64,000 bases of DNA, taken from assembly GCF_000768685.1 (NCBI RefSeq), contig NZ_AVPK01000001.1, forward strand, positions 62,001 to 126,000, given 5' to 3'. Below are positions 35,415 to 45,706 of this stretch, piece by piece (positions within the stretch are counted from its first letter, which is position 1; each line of letters starts with the position of its first letter). Made by a program: the position numbers and the translations under genes. The stretch comes from Knoellia subterranea KCTC 19937. GTDB taxonomy: Bacteria; Actinomycetota; Actinomycetes; Actinomycetales; Dermatophilaceae. The notes under the pieces are model-generated. The model did not search any database. It saw nothing but the letters and a program-made list of their open reading frames with translations, and was not told the origin of the DNA.

Positions 35415-36698
35415 TCAGGCCGGGTCGGGCAGCGGCGGGTCGACCCGAACAGCACGCCGACGGAGTCCCCGGCCACCTACCGAGAGGTGCCACGCCCAGA
35501 GCAGGCAGCCGAGGACGATGAGCACGAGGCTGGTGACCGCAAGAGTGAGCACCGAGTCGGTGACGAGCGGCGTGAGGACTGCCGCGATGACGGCGTTGGT
35601 GGCCAACGGCATGACTCCCGCGACCGAGGCTGCGGCCCCGCGCATCTCCGGGAAGACGTCGAGGAGTGCCACCTGGATCGTCGGGAAGGCGACGCCGGTG
35701 CCGATCGCGATGAGGCTCTGCCCGATGACCGCCCACGGCAGGACCGGTCCGAAGGCGGCCGTGAGCCCGACATTGACCAGGGCCGCGGCGAGGGAGAACG
35801 CGAACGCACCTGCGACAAGGCGGTTCGTGCTGATCCGTCCCGCCATGCGGCCACTGATCCACGAGCCGAGGACGACGCCGCTGATCATCGGGACGAACAG
35901 CATCCAGAAGTCACCCTCCCCCTTGCCGAGGAGGTCGACGACGAAGATCGCGGCGCCGCCGATGTAGATGAACTGGCCGGCGAAGACGAGCGTGATCGCC
36001 CAGCTCATGCGCTCGAACCGTCCGCTCCGCGCGACGGTCGCGACGTCCCGCAGCATCGGACAGAGTCGCAGGGGGCGTCGGCGTTCCGGAGGGTGCGTCT
36101 CGGGAACGGTGACCAGGACGATGACGGCGACGATGACCGCGAAGATCCCCATGAACCAGAAGATCGTCGGCCACGGTCCGACGCCGAGGAGCAGCCCACC
36201 GACGACCGGCGCCACGGCTGGCGCGAGCCCGAAGATCATCATGACGTGGCTCATGACCCGTTGCGCCTCGACACCGTCGAAGAGGTCGCGGATGATCGTG
36301 CGCCCGATGATGGTCGACCCACCGGCCGAGAGTCCCTGGAGAACCCGGAAGACGAGGAGCACCTGGAGGTTCGGGGCGAGGGCACAGGCAACGCTCGCCA
36401 CCGCGTAGGAGACGAGGGCACCGATGATGACGGGTTTGCGGCCGATGGCATCCGAGAGCGGCCCGTGGAACGGCGTCATCACGGCGAACGCCAGCATGTA
36501 GGCGCTGACGACGAGCTGCATCTCGTCGACCCCAACCCCGAACTCGCTGCGCATCTGCGCGAACGCCGGGAAGGGCGTGTCGATCGAGAACGGGCCGAGC
36601 ATCGACATGCTCGCGAGGACGAGCGTCAACAGGAGGCCGGCATGACGGCGCGAGGCGCCCGCGGGGAATCCGCCGGGCGCCTCGCGTCCTGCCGTCAC
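35415..36698 (-). CDS. Multidrug efflux MFS transporter, Bcr/CflA type
   Basis: 427 residues with 12 predicted spans. MFS motif A region PLSDAIGRKPVIIGALVSY and RVLQGLSAGGSTIIGRTIIR are typical of the Bcr/CflA drug:H+ antiporters. The GTG at 36698 is used because longer frames run into glyS (stop at 36727), leaving a 28-base gap; glyS reads the same way, so read-through expression is possible. No local regulator gene. Confidence 0.87.
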   Translation of the reverse strand: MTAGREAPGGFPAGASRRHAGLLLTLVLASMSMLGPFSIDTPFPAFAQMRSEFGVGVDEMQLVVSAYMLAFAVMTPFHGPLSDAIGRKPVIIGALVSYAVASVACALAPNLQVLLVFRVLQGLSAGGSTIIGRTIIRDLFDGVEAQRVMSHVMMIFGLAPAVAPVVGGLLLGVGPWPTIFWFMGIFAVIVAVIVLVTVPETHPPERRRPLRLCPMLRDVATVARSGRFERMSWAITLVFAGQFIYIGGAAIFVVDLLGKGEGDFWMLFVPMISGVVLGSWISGRMAGRISTNRLVAGAFAFSLAAALVNVGLTAAFGPVLPWAVIGQSLIAIGTGVAFPTIQVALLDVFPEMRGAAASVAGVMPLATNAVIAAVLTPLVTDSVLTLAVTSLVLIVLGCLLWAWHLSVGGRGLRRRAVRVDPPLPDPA

Positions 36699-36726
36699 GG
36701 CAGATCCACTGTGGATGTGTTGGCCA

Positions 36727-38145
<1,419 letters not shown>

Positions 38146-38267
38146 GCGCGCAAGGTTACTGTCCGCGCGGCCGTGCTCTCGCATCGGTTTCGCTCAGCGG
38201 TGCGGCCTTCCGGGCCGGTCCCGTTCCCTTCGTCGGTCTGCCGTGTGCTCCCGTAGGCTGCCGCCTC

Positions 38268-38549
38268 GTGTCGTCCCTTCGCGAAACCTTCGAGCGCGCC
38301 AGCGCCCCGACCCTCCAGACCCTCGCCGGGCTCCCGCGCGCGGTCCCGTTCCTCCTCGTCCTGGGACTGATGCTCGCGGGCGTGATCATCCCCGGTTGGG
38401 GTTGGATCCTCGTCGCCATCGTGACGCTCTTCCTCCTGTGGCTGCTGCTGCTGGGTTGGCCGCGCCTGTCCGGTCCGGAACGGCTCATGCGCGTCGCCGT
38501 CGTCGCCATCGCCCTCGCGATCACGATCACCCAGGCCTTCCCCCGCTGA
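38268..38549 (+). CDS. Small membrane protein, unknown function
   Basis: 93 residues starting at a GTG. An amphipathic N-terminal stretch (MSSLRETFERASAPTLQTLA) is followed by hydrophobic segments VPFLLVLGLMLAGVIIPGWG and ILVAIVTLFLLWLLLLGW, a short basic loop and VAVVAIALAITITQAF. Diverges from glyS. Similar in layout to the protein at 2598-2867. No function can be assigned. Confidence 0.7.
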   Translation: MSSLRETFERASAPTLQTLAGLPRAVPFLLVLGLMLAGVIIPGWGWILVAIVTLFLLWLLLLGWPRLSGPERLMRVAVVAIALAITITQAFPR

Positions 38550-38555
38550 CGACCG

Positions 38556-38605
38556 ACTTATTGCGCTGGTGGGACAGGTACGCGTGTCCCACCAGCGCAA
38601 TAAGT
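38556..38605. repeat. Intergenic palindrome, CGAC-tip family, copy 3
   Basis: Perfect 21-base arms (38556-38576 and 38585-38605) with an 8-base loop, following the small membrane protein gene. The tip, with flanking bases, reads CCGACTTATTGCGC, very close to copy 1 at 6766. Confidence 0.85.
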
Positions 38606-38636
38606 GGGAGCAGATCGGGTGCGCGTCGGACCGTGT

Positions 38637-38674
38637 TTGACAATCATTCTCATCTGAGTTGAGAATGATTGTCA
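38637..38674 (+). promoter_or_regulatory. Zur box overlapping the znuA promoter and start codon
   Basis: Two perfect 15-base inverted arms (38638-38652, TGACAATCATTCTCA; 38660-38674) with 7 bases between. TTGACA at 38637-38642 and GAGAAT at 38661-38666 (18-base spacer) form a promoter lying fully inside the box; transcription would begin about the A of the ATG at 38674. The centre also resembles zinc-uptake-regulator sites of other actinobacteria. Confidence 0.8.
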
Positions 38675-39615
38675 TGAAGCGTTCCGTCATTCCCTTCCTT
38701 GCCACCGCGGCCGCCGCCACCCTCGCCCTGACCGGCTGCTCCGGTTCGGCCGCGGAGAAGGCCGAGCAGGCGGACGGCAGGATCGGCGTGACCGCCGCGT
38801 TCTACCCGCTCCAGTACGCCCTCGAGCGGATCGGTGGGGACCACGTCCACGCCATGACCCTGACGAAGCCCGGTGCCGAACCCCACGACGTCGAGCTCAC
38901 GCCCCGTGACGTCGCCGACCTCGGCAAGTCCTCCCTCGTCGTCTACGAAAAGGGCTTCCAACCTGCCGTGGACGACGCCGTCGGCAACCTCGACCCGGCG
39001 GCGGCAACGCTCGACGTCGCCACAGCAGTGGACCTGACGATCGAGGCCGCCGACGACGGGCATGATCACGCCGGCGAGGACCACGCCCACGAAGGTGTCG
39101 ACCCCCACTTCTGGCTCGATCCGACCCGCTACGCCAAGGCCGTGACGGCGATCGCCACGAAACTGGCCGCGGTCGACCAGGCCAACGCGACGGCATACAC
39201 CCAGAACGCGGCAGCGTTCGTCACCGAACTGACCGCCCTCGATGGCGAGTTCACCGCGGCACTGAAGAACTGCGCGAGTCGTGAGCTCGTGACCGGGCAC
39301 GCGGCGTTCGCCTACCTCGCCGACCGCTACGACCTCCACCAGGAGGGGATCGCCGGCCTCTCCCCCGACGCCGAGCCCAATGCGGCGGCCATGAAGTCGA
39401 TCGTCGAGCACGTCCGGGAGCACAAGGTGTCGACGGTCTACGCCGAGACGCTCGTCAGCAAGGACCTCACCGAGACGATCGCCAAGGAGACCGGGGCGAC
39501 GGTGGCAGTCCTCGACCCACTCGAAGGACTGAGTGACGCCTCGGCCGGCACGAACTACCTTGAGGTCATGCGGTCAAACCTGGCGACCCTCAAGCAGGGG
39601 CAGGGGTGTTCGTGA
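38674..39615 (+). CDS. znuA: Zinc ABC transporter binding lipoprotein
   Basis: 313 residues: lipoprotein signal MKRSVIPFLATAAAATLALT with lipobox Cys22, then a cluster-A1 metal-binding fold. Likely zinc ligands include His71 (EPHDVEL), His145 (VDPHFWLD) and a His in TGHAAFAYL; a His/Asp-rich loop (DGHDHAGEDHAHE, about 128-140) is typical of zinc rather than manganese proteins. The ATG at 38674 coincides with the end of the Zur box, so translation is probably leaderless; an ATG at 38665 is the alternative. Overlaps znuC. Confidence 0.94.
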   Translation: MKRSVIPFLATAAAATLALTGCSGSAAEKAEQADGRIGVTAAFYPLQYALERIGGDHVHAMTLTKPGAEPHDVELTPRDVADLGKSSLVVYEKGFQPAVDDAVGNLDPAAATLDVATAVDLTIEAADDGHDHAGEDHAHEGVDPHFWLDPTRYAKAVTAIATKLAAVDQANATAYTQNAAAFVTELTALDGEFTAALKNCASRELVTGHAAFAYLADRYDLHQEGIAGLSPDAEPNAAAMKSIVEHVREHKVSTVYAETLVSKDLTETIAKETGATVAVLDPLEGLSDASAGTNYLEVMRSNLATLKQGQGCS

Positions 39616-40424
39616 CGGACGCACCACTCATCGAGCTGCGGTCGGCGTCCTTCGGGTACACCGACCGCAAGGTCGTCGACTCGGTCAGCCTGACCCAAGG
39701 CGCCGGCGAGGTCATCGCACTCCTCGGCCCCAACGGTTCGGGCAAGACCACCCTCGTCAAGGGCCTGCTCGGCCTGTCCGAGCACCTCGGCGGCGAGGTG
39801 TCACTCTTCGGGACTCCCCTGGCGAAGTTCCGCGACCGGCCGCGCATCGGCTACGTGCCCCAACGCCACTCTCTGTCCGCGTCGGTCCGGGTCACCGTCC
39901 GCGAGATCGTCGAGACCGGGCGGCTTCCGCTGCGCCCGTGGTGGCGACCGGGCTCGGCCGCCGACGCCGCCGTCGTGGATGAAGCCCTCGACGCCGTGGC
40001 CCTGCGCGATCGCGAACGCGAGGACGTCGCTGCCCTCTCCGGTGGTCAACAGCGACGAGTCCTCATCGCGCGCGCTCTGGCCGCTCAGCCGGACGTGCTC
40101 CTCATGGACGAACCGACGGCGGGCGTCGACATCGCCAACCAGCGCATCCTCGCCGAGGTCCTCTCTGGGCTGGCCGACCGCGGCACGTCGATGCTCATCG
40201 TCACGCACGAACTCGCCGCGCTGAGCGGCGTCGTCACTCGCATCGTCTGCATGAACGCAGGGCATGTGGACTTTGACGGGACCCCCACGGCATACACCCG
40301 CGGGCACGAGGGGCACGAACTCGGGGACGCGCACCACCACTCCCCCTCGGCGGACGAACGCCGGCCCGGGCTCGCCGCACTCGTCACGGATCCACTGCCC
40401 AGCCGGGAGGTGCCCCGTGGGTGA
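39612..40424 (+). CDS. znuC: Zinc ABC transporter ATP-binding protein
   Basis: 270-residue ABC ATPase with Walker A GPNGSGKTT, signature LSGGQQRRVLIARAL, Walker B DVLLMDEPTAGVD and switch His in VTHELAALSG. The C-terminal 45 residues are His-rich (HEGHELGDAHHHS) and may buffer zinc. The GTG at 39612 overlaps the znuA stop (GTGA), while a GTG at 39606 would add two residues. Energises uptake through ZnuB. Confidence 0.93.
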   Translation: MTDAPLIELRSASFGYTDRKVVDSVSLTQGAGEVIALLGPNGSGKTTLVKGLLGLSEHLGGEVSLFGTPLAKFRDRPRIGYVPQRHSLSASVRVTVREIVETGRLPLRPWWRPGSAADAAVVDEALDAVALRDREREDVAALSGGQQRRVLIARALAAQPDVLLMDEPTAGVDIANQRILAEVLSGLADRGTSMLIVTHELAALSGVVTRIVCMNAGHVDFDGTPTAYTRGHEGHELGDAHHHSPSADERRPGLAALVTDPLPSREVPRG

Positions 40425-41445
40425 CCTGCTCTCCCTCGACTTCATGCGGCAGGCGCTCGTCGCCGCCGTCCTCGTCGGTCTCGCGGCACCGCTCGTCGGT
40501 GCCTTCCTCGTCCAGCGCCGGATGTCCCTCATCGGCGACGGCATCGGCCACGTGGCGCTCGCGGGTGTGGCGGTCGGACTCCTCACGGGGTCGATGCCCG
40601 TCTTCACGGCGCTCATCGCGGCCGTGGCCGCGGCTGTCGGTGTGGAACTCATCCGGATGGCCGGGCGGACCAGCGGAGACATCGCCCTGGCCGTCATGTT
40701 CTACGGTGGCATCGCCCTCGGCGTCGTCCTCATCTCCAAGTCCACGGCGTCCTCGGGCAACCTCACGGGCTACCTCTTCGGCGCAATCCTGACGACGAGC
40801 CGCACCGACATCGTCGTGTTCGCGGTGCTCGCCGTCGTCGTGGTCGGCGTGACCTGGGTTCTGCGACACCGCTTCTTTGCTGTCGCCAACGACGAGGAGT
40901 ACGCCCGTGCCGTCGGCATGCCGGTCATGGGTTACAACATCGCACTCTCGGTGCTCACCGCCGTCACCGTCGTTGTGTCCATGCGCGTGGTCGGCCTGCT
41001 CCTCATCACGGCCCTCATGATCATCCCCAACGCCACCGCGCAACTCGTGTCCCGCAGCTTCCGCAGCGGCCTCCTCTGGGCCTCCGTCATCGGCGTCGCC
41101 TCCAGCGTGAGCGGCGTGATCGTCTCGTTCTATGCCGAAACCCCCTCCGGCGGAACGATCGTGCTCCTCGCGATCGGCGCCTTCCTCGTGGCAAGCGTCG
41201 TGAGCGGCCTCGTCACGCGAGCCCGGCGCGCGGCACACGAGCGGGCCGAACGCCACGAGCACGAGCACGGACCCGTGTGCGGGCACCCGGCCATCCCCCA
41301 CGAGGACCACGTCGACTACCTGCACGACGGTCACCGGCACGCTGCGCACGGCGACCACTACGACGAACACTCACCCCACGGGTCACCACACGACTCACCC
41401 GACTCCGCCGACGCCACGACTCACAGCGAGGAGGTCTCCAGATGA
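40417..41445 (+). CDS. znuB: Zinc ABC transporter permease with His-rich tail
   Basis: 342 residues. The first 270 carry about eight spans of the ABC-3 family (GAFLVQRRMSLIGDGIGHVA, RVVGLLLITALMIIPNATAQ). The last 65 residues are a cytosolic tail with about 17 histidines (ERHEHEHGPVCGHP, HDGHRHAAHGDHYDEHS), longer than usual. The GTG at 40417 has GGGAGG upstream and overlaps znuC by eight bases. The stop overlaps the zur start. Confidence 0.93.
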   Translation: MGDLLSLDFMRQALVAAVLVGLAAPLVGAFLVQRRMSLIGDGIGHVALAGVAVGLLTGSMPVFTALIAAVAAAVGVELIRMAGRTSGDIALAVMFYGGIALGVVLISKSTASSGNLTGYLFGAILTTSRTDIVVFAVLAVVVVGVTWVLRHRFFAVANDEEYARAVGMPVMGYNIALSVLTAVTVVVSMRVVGLLLITALMIIPNATAQLVSRSFRSGLLWASVIGVASSVSGVIVSFYAETPSGGTIVLLAIGAFLVASVVSGLVTRARRAAHERAERHEHEHGPVCGHPAIPHEDHVDYLHDGHRHAAHGDHYDEHSPHGSPHDSPDSADATTHSEEVSR

Positions 41446-41846
41446 CTTCTCCCCCAACCGAATCCGCCTCTCGTCGACCCACGCGTCAGCGCGCGGCCCT
41501 CGCCGAACTCATGGCCGAGACGTCCGAGTTCCTGTCCGCGCAGGACCTCCACTCCAAGCTGCAGTCACGCGGCGACTCGGTCGGCCTGGCCACCGTCTAT
41601 CGCAACCTTCAGGCGATGGCCGCCGACGGCGACGTGGACGTGCTGCGCACCGACGATGGCGAGTGCGTCTATCGCTCGTGCGCGACCGACGCTCACCACC
41701 ACCACCTCGTGTGCCGCGAGTGCGGTCGCACGGTGGAGGTCGAGGGCCCGGCGGTCGAGAAGTGGGCGGCCGAGGTCGCTCGCGCCAATGGCTTCAGCGA
41801 CGTGACCCACACGATCGAACTCTTCGGCACCTGCACGTCACACTGA
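41442..41846 (+). CDS. zur: Zinc uptake regulator, Fur family
   Basis: 134-residue repressor. The winged helix includes LATVYRNLQAMA; the sensor domain has the His run DAHHHHLV, Cys91-Cys94 (CREC) and, at the end, Cys131 followed by SH, so the second C-terminal Cys-pair ligand is His134 rather than Cys. Co-transcribed with znuACB (ATGA overlap), it should repress this operon through the box at 38637-38674 when zinc is sufficient. Confidence 0.93.
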   Translation: MTSPPTESASRRPTRQRAALAELMAETSEFLSAQDLHSKLQSRGDSVGLATVYRNLQAMAADGDVDVLRTDDGECVYRSCATDAHHHHLVCRECGRTVEVEGPAVEKWAAEVARANGFSDVTHTIELFGTCTSH

Positions 41847-41855
41847 CAACCCGCC

Positions 41856-42635
41856 TCAGGTGGTGGGGGCGGCCTTGTCGACGGCGCCGCCGTAGCGACG
41901 CTCCCGGTCGGCGTAGATCTCGATGGCCCGCCACAGGTCTCGCCGGTCGAAGTCGGGCCACAGCGTGTCGAGGAAGACCATCTCGGCGTAGGCGCTCTGC
42001 CACAGGAGGAAGTTCGACGTGCGCTGCTCCCCCGACGACCGGATGAACAAGTCGACGTCGGGCATACCCTGCTCCGGCAGGTAGCGCGCCAACGCCTTGT
42101 CGTCGACGTTCTTGGGCTTGAGCCGTCCTCGGGCCACGTCCTCGGCCAGCGCCCGGGCAGCGTCACCGAGCTCGGCGCGGCCGCCGTAGTTGACGCAGAA
42201 ATACAGCGTCAGCCCGGTGTTGTGCTTGGTCAGCTCCTCGGCGATCTCGAGCTCCTTGATGACCGAGCTCCACAACCGCGGCCGACGACCGACCCACCGC
42301 ATCCGCACCCCCCACTCGTGCAGCTGGTCGCGCCGACGGCGGATGACGTCACGGTTGAAGCCCATGAGGAAGCGCACCTCCTCGGGCGAACGCTTCCAGT
42401 TCTCCGTGGAGAAGGCATAGGTCGACAGATGCGTCACCCCCGCCTCGATGGCTCCGGCCACGACGTCGAGCAGTGCGCCCTCGCCGGCCTCGTGCCCCTT
42501 GGTCCGCGGCAGCCCGCGCTGGTTGGCCCACCGGCCGTTGCCGTCCATGACGATGGCGACGTGGCCCGGCACCTGGGCCGGAGCAAGAGTGGGCGGCTGC
42601 GCGCCGGAGGGGTGCGGGAAGGGGCGGCTCGTCAC
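41856..42635 (-). CDS. uppS: Isoprenyl transferase (undecaprenyl/decaprenyl diphosphate synthase)
   Basis: 259-residue cis-prenyltransferase making the lipid carrier for cell-wall synthesis. Catalytic Asp31 in [20 protein letters not shown]; later motifs [24 protein letters not shown] and [20 protein letters not shown] are complete. The GTG at 42635 overlaps the recO stop (GTGA), indicating co-translation; a longer frame to 42680 is not needed. Chain length of the product cannot be read from the sequence. Confidence 0.95.
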   Translation of the reverse strand: MTSRPFPHPSGAQPPTLAPAQVPGHVAIVMDGNGRWANQRGLPRTKGHEAGEGALLDVVAGAIEAGVTHLSTYAFSTENWKRSPEEVRFLMGFNRDVIRRRRDQLHEWGVRMRWVGRRPRLWSSVIKELEIAEELTKHNTGLTLYFCVNYGGRAELGDAARALAEDVARGRLKPKNVDDKALARYLPEQGMPDVDLFIRSSGEQRTSNFLLWQSAYAEMVFLDTLWPDFDRRDLWRAIEIYADRERRYGGAVDKAAPTT

Positions 42636-43357
42636 CGCTCCACCATACGGAGGGAACGCACCCCGTGTTCGAGGTGCCACTGCAGGAACGCCGTCGTCAT
42701 CCCGGCTCCCTCACGTCGGTGTCGCGGGTCGGACGCGTCGGCGACGAACCAGTCGCCGGCCAGTAGCGCAGCCAGCAACCGAAGCGTCTCCGGCGCGGGG
42801 GCACTCGAACCGGGCGGACGGCATACGGAACACACCGCTCCACCCGAGACGATGTGGAAGCCGCGGTGCGGACCCTCGGCACCACACTTCGCGCAGTCGT
42901 GGAAGCTCGGCGCCCAACCCGCAATCGCGAGCGCGCGCAAGAGATAGGCGTCGAGGACGAGCCGCGGGTCGTGCTCCTTGCCGGCGAGCGAACGCAGCGC
43001 CCCCGTGACGAGCAGGTACTGCTGCAGCGCCGGTTCGCGCTCCTCGGTGAGCCGGTCGCACGTCTCGAGGACGGCGTTCGCGGCGGTCCACGCGTCGTAG
43101 TCGCGCGCGACGACATCGCCCCACGACTCGACCGTCTCGGCCTGCGTCACGGTGTCGAGGTTGCGCCCCTCGTAGCACTGGAGGTCGACGAGCATCCCTG
43201 GCTCGAGCCTCGCACCGAAGCGCGACTTCGTGCGGCGCACCCCCTTGCCGACGGTGCGGACCTTGCCCATGCTGCGCGTGAGGACGGTGATGATCCGGTC
43301 TGCCTCACCCAGTTTGTGGGTGCGCAGCACGATCCCCTGGTCACGGTAGAGCGGCAC
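42632..43357 (-). CDS. recO: DNA repair protein RecO
   Basis: 241 residues. The N-terminal OB fold begins [20 protein letters not shown] and contains [17 protein letters not shown]; the C-terminal helical part has a zinc site, CAKCG and CSVC. It loads RecA with RecR at single-strand gaps. The second CxxC is coded partly by the 13-mer word (42814-42826). The GTG at 43357 matches the Streptomyces N-terminus, although its GGGAGG lies unusually close. Confidence 0.94.
   Translation of the reverse strand: MPLYRDQGIVLRTHKLGEADRIITVLTRSMGKVRTVGKGVRRTKSRFGARLEPGMLVDLQCYEGRNLDTVTQAETVESWGDVVARDYDAWTAANAVLETCDRLTEEREPALQQYLLVTGALRSLAGKEHDPRLVLDAYLLRALAIAGWAPSFHDCAKCGAEGPHRGFHIVSGGAVCSVCRPPGSSAPAPETLRLLAALLAGDWFVADASDPRHRREGAGMTTAFLQWHLEHGVRSLRMVER
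42814..42826 (-). repeat. Exact 13-mer GTATGCCGTCCGC inside recO
   Basis: In the recO frame the word is read Val-Cys-Arg-Pro-Pro, spanning a zinc-ligand cysteine. Confidence 0.8.
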
Positions 43358-43427
43358 CTCCCGATTGTCCCCCGCGGCTCTGACAATCCCGGTATGCCGG
43401 GCCGTCACCCGTCGATACCGTGTCGCC

Positions 43428-44108
43428 ATGAGCTCTCGCGAACCGTTCTTCGAGCCGCCCCCGCCACCGGAGGACGAGGGCGTCACGGCGCGCACGTTCG
43501 CGAACCACCCGTGGTCCCCACCGATCAACGTCGTTCCCGTCGTTGTGCCTGTGCACGCCGACGTGGTGGCGACGCCATCCGTCGTGATCCGCGTGACCGA
43601 CATCGCCGCCTACGACCGCGGCATGCTCGTCACCCTCGAAGGCTGGGTGCACCCTGACGTGGCGTCAGTGACGCAAGGTGCCTACGGCATGCACGAGATG
43701 CCGCGCGTGGGCCTGCTGCTCGAGGACGGGACGAGGCTGGGCGCCGGCGATCCGAGACACTCGCCCGATGTCGGGCCCGTCGAGTCGGGCACGGCGGAGC
43801 GGCCCGGCTTCGACATGTCCGGCGGTAGCTCGGGCGACCTGCGGTCGAGCCAGAGCTTCTGGGTCCACCCCATCCCTCGGGGAGGCGCCGAGGTCGTTGT
43901 TGCGTGGGAGATTCTCGATGTCCCCGAGACCTACCTGCCGCTCGACCTCGACGCCGTGCGCGAGATGTCGGCCGCGGCGCGCGAGCTCTGGCCTTTGCCC
44001 GACGTCACCGACATGGAGATGGGCTGGTTCGCCTACGCACCGCACGGCGGAGCGTCGGCCTACGGTTCGACCCTCGACCTGCAGCTGGACGACGAGCACG
44101 AAAGGTGA
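43428..44108 (+). CDS. Conserved hypothetical protein
   Basis: 226 residues from an ATG at 43428. Pro/acidic N-terminus (FFEPPPPPEDEGV), then a beta-rich domain (VVIRVTDIAAYDRGMLVTLE, RVGLLLEDGTRLGAGD, QSFWVHPIPRGGAEVVVAWE) ending with WFAYAPHGGASAYGSTLDLQ. No signal peptide. Resembles actinobacterial hypotheticals of similar length. Diverges from recO, with one GTATGCCG word between them. Confidence 0.72.
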   Translation: MSSREPFFEPPPPPEDEGVTARTFANHPWSPPINVVPVVVPVHADVVATPSVVIRVTDIAAYDRGMLVTLEGWVHPDVASVTQGAYGMHEMPRVGLLLEDGTRLGAGDPRHSPDVGPVESGTAERPGFDMSGGSSGDLRSSQSFWVHPIPRGGAEVVVAWEILDVPETYLPLDLDAVREMSAAARELWPLPDVTDMEMGWFAYAPHGGASAYGSTLDLQLDDEHER

Positions 44109-44121
44109 GCGGACGGCATAC
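44109..44121 (-). repeat. Exact 13-mer GTATGCCGTCCGC just after a stop codon
   Basis: Begins directly after the stop codon of the preceding hypothetical gene. Read leftwards the word continues CTCACCTTTCG, matching the flank of the copy at 58898. Confidence 0.8.
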
Positions 44122-44169
44122 CGGAGAAGGCCCTAGAACACACGTTCGATTTACGCTACCGTCGAAGGC

Positions 44170-44793
44170 ATGTCCGCAGCGCTGCAGCATTCGCTCTTCG
44201 ACACGGCCGACACGATCGAGCTCGCGCCTCTCGCGCAGACCCGCACGACCCTGACGCGCGGAGCGTGGGTCGACTACCAGCCCGGCTGGCTGACCGGCGC
44301 CGACCTCCTCTTCGAGGAGTTGCATCGGGACGTGCCATGGCAGGCCGAGCGGCGGGAGATGTATGAACGGGTCGTCGACGTTCCTCGGCTCCTGAAGTTC
44401 TACGAGGCCGACGAACTGCTCCCCCATCCGATCCTCACCGAAGCGCGAATCACGTTGTCCCACAACTATGCCGGCGAGCTGGGTGAGCCGTTCGTCACCG
44501 CCGGCATGTGCCTCTATCGCGACGGACGCGACTCCGTCGCATGGCACGGGGATCGCATCGGGAGAGCCAAGGACCAGGACACCATGGTCGCGATCCTGTC
44601 GGTCGGGTCGCCGCGCTCGCTCATGCTCCGTCCTCGCGGCGGAGGCTCGTCGCTCGGGTTCTCGCTCGGGCACGGCGACCTCGTCGTCATGGGCGGGTCG
44701 TGCCAGCGGACCTGGGACCACGCCATCCCCAAGACGAGCAAGCCCGTCGGGCCACGGATCTCGATCCAGTTCCGGCCCCGCGGTATCCGCTGA
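44170..44793 (+). CDS. alkB: AlkB-type 2-oxoglutarate/Fe(II) dioxygenase
   Basis: 207 residues. Iron ligands His126 and Asp128 (WHGDRIG) and His184 (WDHAIPK); Arg196 in PRISIQFR binds 2-oxoglutarate. The family reverses N-alkyl damage in DNA or RNA. ATG at 44170, no partner in an operon. The Asp-x-Asp and SPRSLMLRPRGGG loop fit an AlkB homologue rather than a general hydroxylase. Followed by a half-palindrome of the CGAC family. Confidence 0.92.
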   Translation: MSAALQHSLFDTADTIELAPLAQTRTTLTRGAWVDYQPGWLTGADLLFEELHRDVPWQAERREMYERVVDVPRLLKFYEADELLPHPILTEARITLSHNYAGELGEPFVTAGMCLYRDGRDSVAWHGDRIGRAKDQDTMVAILSVGSPRSLMLRPRGGGSSLGFSLGHGDLVVMGGSCQRTWDHAIPKTSKPVGPRISIQFRPRGIR

Positions 44794-44797
44794 CACC

Positions 44798-44822
44798 CTC
44801 CACTTCTTGCCCCGCTGAGACA
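44798..44822. repeat. Solitary half of the CGAC-tip palindrome
   Basis: Tip and body CCACTTCTTGCCCCGCTGAG resemble the left arm of copy 2 (9571), but no right arm follows within 100 bases. Confidence 0.5.
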
Positions 44823-44854
44823 CGCGGAACCGTCCGATGACACGAACCTGATCG

Positions 44855-44874
44855 CTGGACAGCACCCTGTCCAG
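44855..44874. promoter_or_regulatory. Palindrome CTGGACAG-N4-CTGTCCAG upstream of the acyltransferase
   Basis: Eight-base perfect arms with a CACC centre, ending 18 bases before the GTG at 44893. Could be an operator or an mRNA hairpin hiding the start region. A similar GGACAG-N4-CTGTCC lies at 56136-56153. Confidence 0.45.
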
Positions 44875-44892
44875 TGCTGGGAGGATCGGTGC

Positions 44893-45702
44893 GTGACGGA
44901 GTCCCCCAACGACGGATCGGTCGAGGTCCGGCTGCTCACCGACATCGAGGAGATGCGCGCGGCAGACACCCTGCTGCGGGAGGTCTGGGGCGTCGGCCCG
45001 GGAGACGACCCGCCCTTCACCGTCGACACGATGCGGGCCCTGTCGCACACCGGCGGCTACGTGGCAGCGGCGTTCCTCGGCGACGAGATGGTCGGAGTTG
45101 CCGGTGGCTTCCACGCGATCTCCGGTCCGCTGCACTCACATGTTGCCGGCGTGCGACCAGGGCTGCAGGGCAGGGGAATTGGCCTCGCCATGAAGGAGCA
45201 CCAGCGCCAGTGGGCGGGCGAACAGGGCATCGCCTCGGTGTCGTGGACCTATGACCCACTCATCCGGCGCAACGCGTGGTTCAACCTGGGCCGGCTCGGC
45301 GCGCGGGTGGTCGACTACATGCCCGAGTTCTATGGCGTCATCACCGACAGCATCAACGCGGGAGACCTCACCGATCGGGTCTATGTCGACTGGCCGGTCG
45401 TGGAGGCGCCTGCTCTCGAGTTGTCGCCGCTCGAATCGTTCGAGGCCGTGGTGCGCTCCGATGTCACCTCCGGCGCGGTCTCCCCCGCCGAGAACCCGGA
45501 GTCGTGGCCTGACCTCGTGCGGTGCGCCGTGCCCGAGGACATCGAGTCGTTGCGCCGGACCGACCCGGGCGCTGCGCGCGAGTGGCGGCTTGCGCTGCGT
45601 GCCGGACTCCACGGTGGGATGACTCACGGCTTCGAGGTGGTCGGCTTCGACCGCTCGGGCTGGTACCTCATGGCACGCACCGACGACCCCAAGGAAGGCT
45701 GA
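44893..45702 (+). CDS. GNAT-family acyltransferase paired with menC-like gene
   Basis: 269 residues. The acetyl/acyl-CoA site is visible in the N-half: MVGVAGGFHAISGPLHSHVA and GVRPGLQGRGIGLAMKEHQR. The C-half is a variable substrate part. It ends four bases before the enolase-superfamily gene, so the pair is co-transcribed. In Geobacillus, a GNAT succinyltransferase works with an N-succinylamino acid racemase of the menC family to convert D- to L-amino acids; this pair may do the same, although the deacylase is not nearby. Confidence 0.82.
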   Translation: MTESPNDGSVEVRLLTDIEEMRAADTLLREVWGVGPGDDPPFTVDTMRALSHTGGYVAAAFLGDEMVGVAGGFHAISGPLHSHVAGVRPGLQGRGIGLAMKEHQRQWAGEQGIASVSWTYDPLIRRNAWFNLGRLGARVVDYMPEFYGVITDSINAGDLTDRVYVDWPVVEAPALELSPLESFEAVVRSDVTSGAVSPAENPESWPDLVRCAVPEDIESLRRTDPGAAREWRLALRAGLHGGMTHGFEVVGFDRSGWYLMARTDDPKEG

Positions 45703-45706
45703 CCCC

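Noticed and set aside
38146-38267. T-box or glycine riboswitch before glyS
   Set aside because: No T-box core or tandem glycine aptamer features recognised on either strand.
44798-44822. Complete fourth CGAC palindrome
   Set aside because: Only the left arm is there; no complementary arm within 100 bases.
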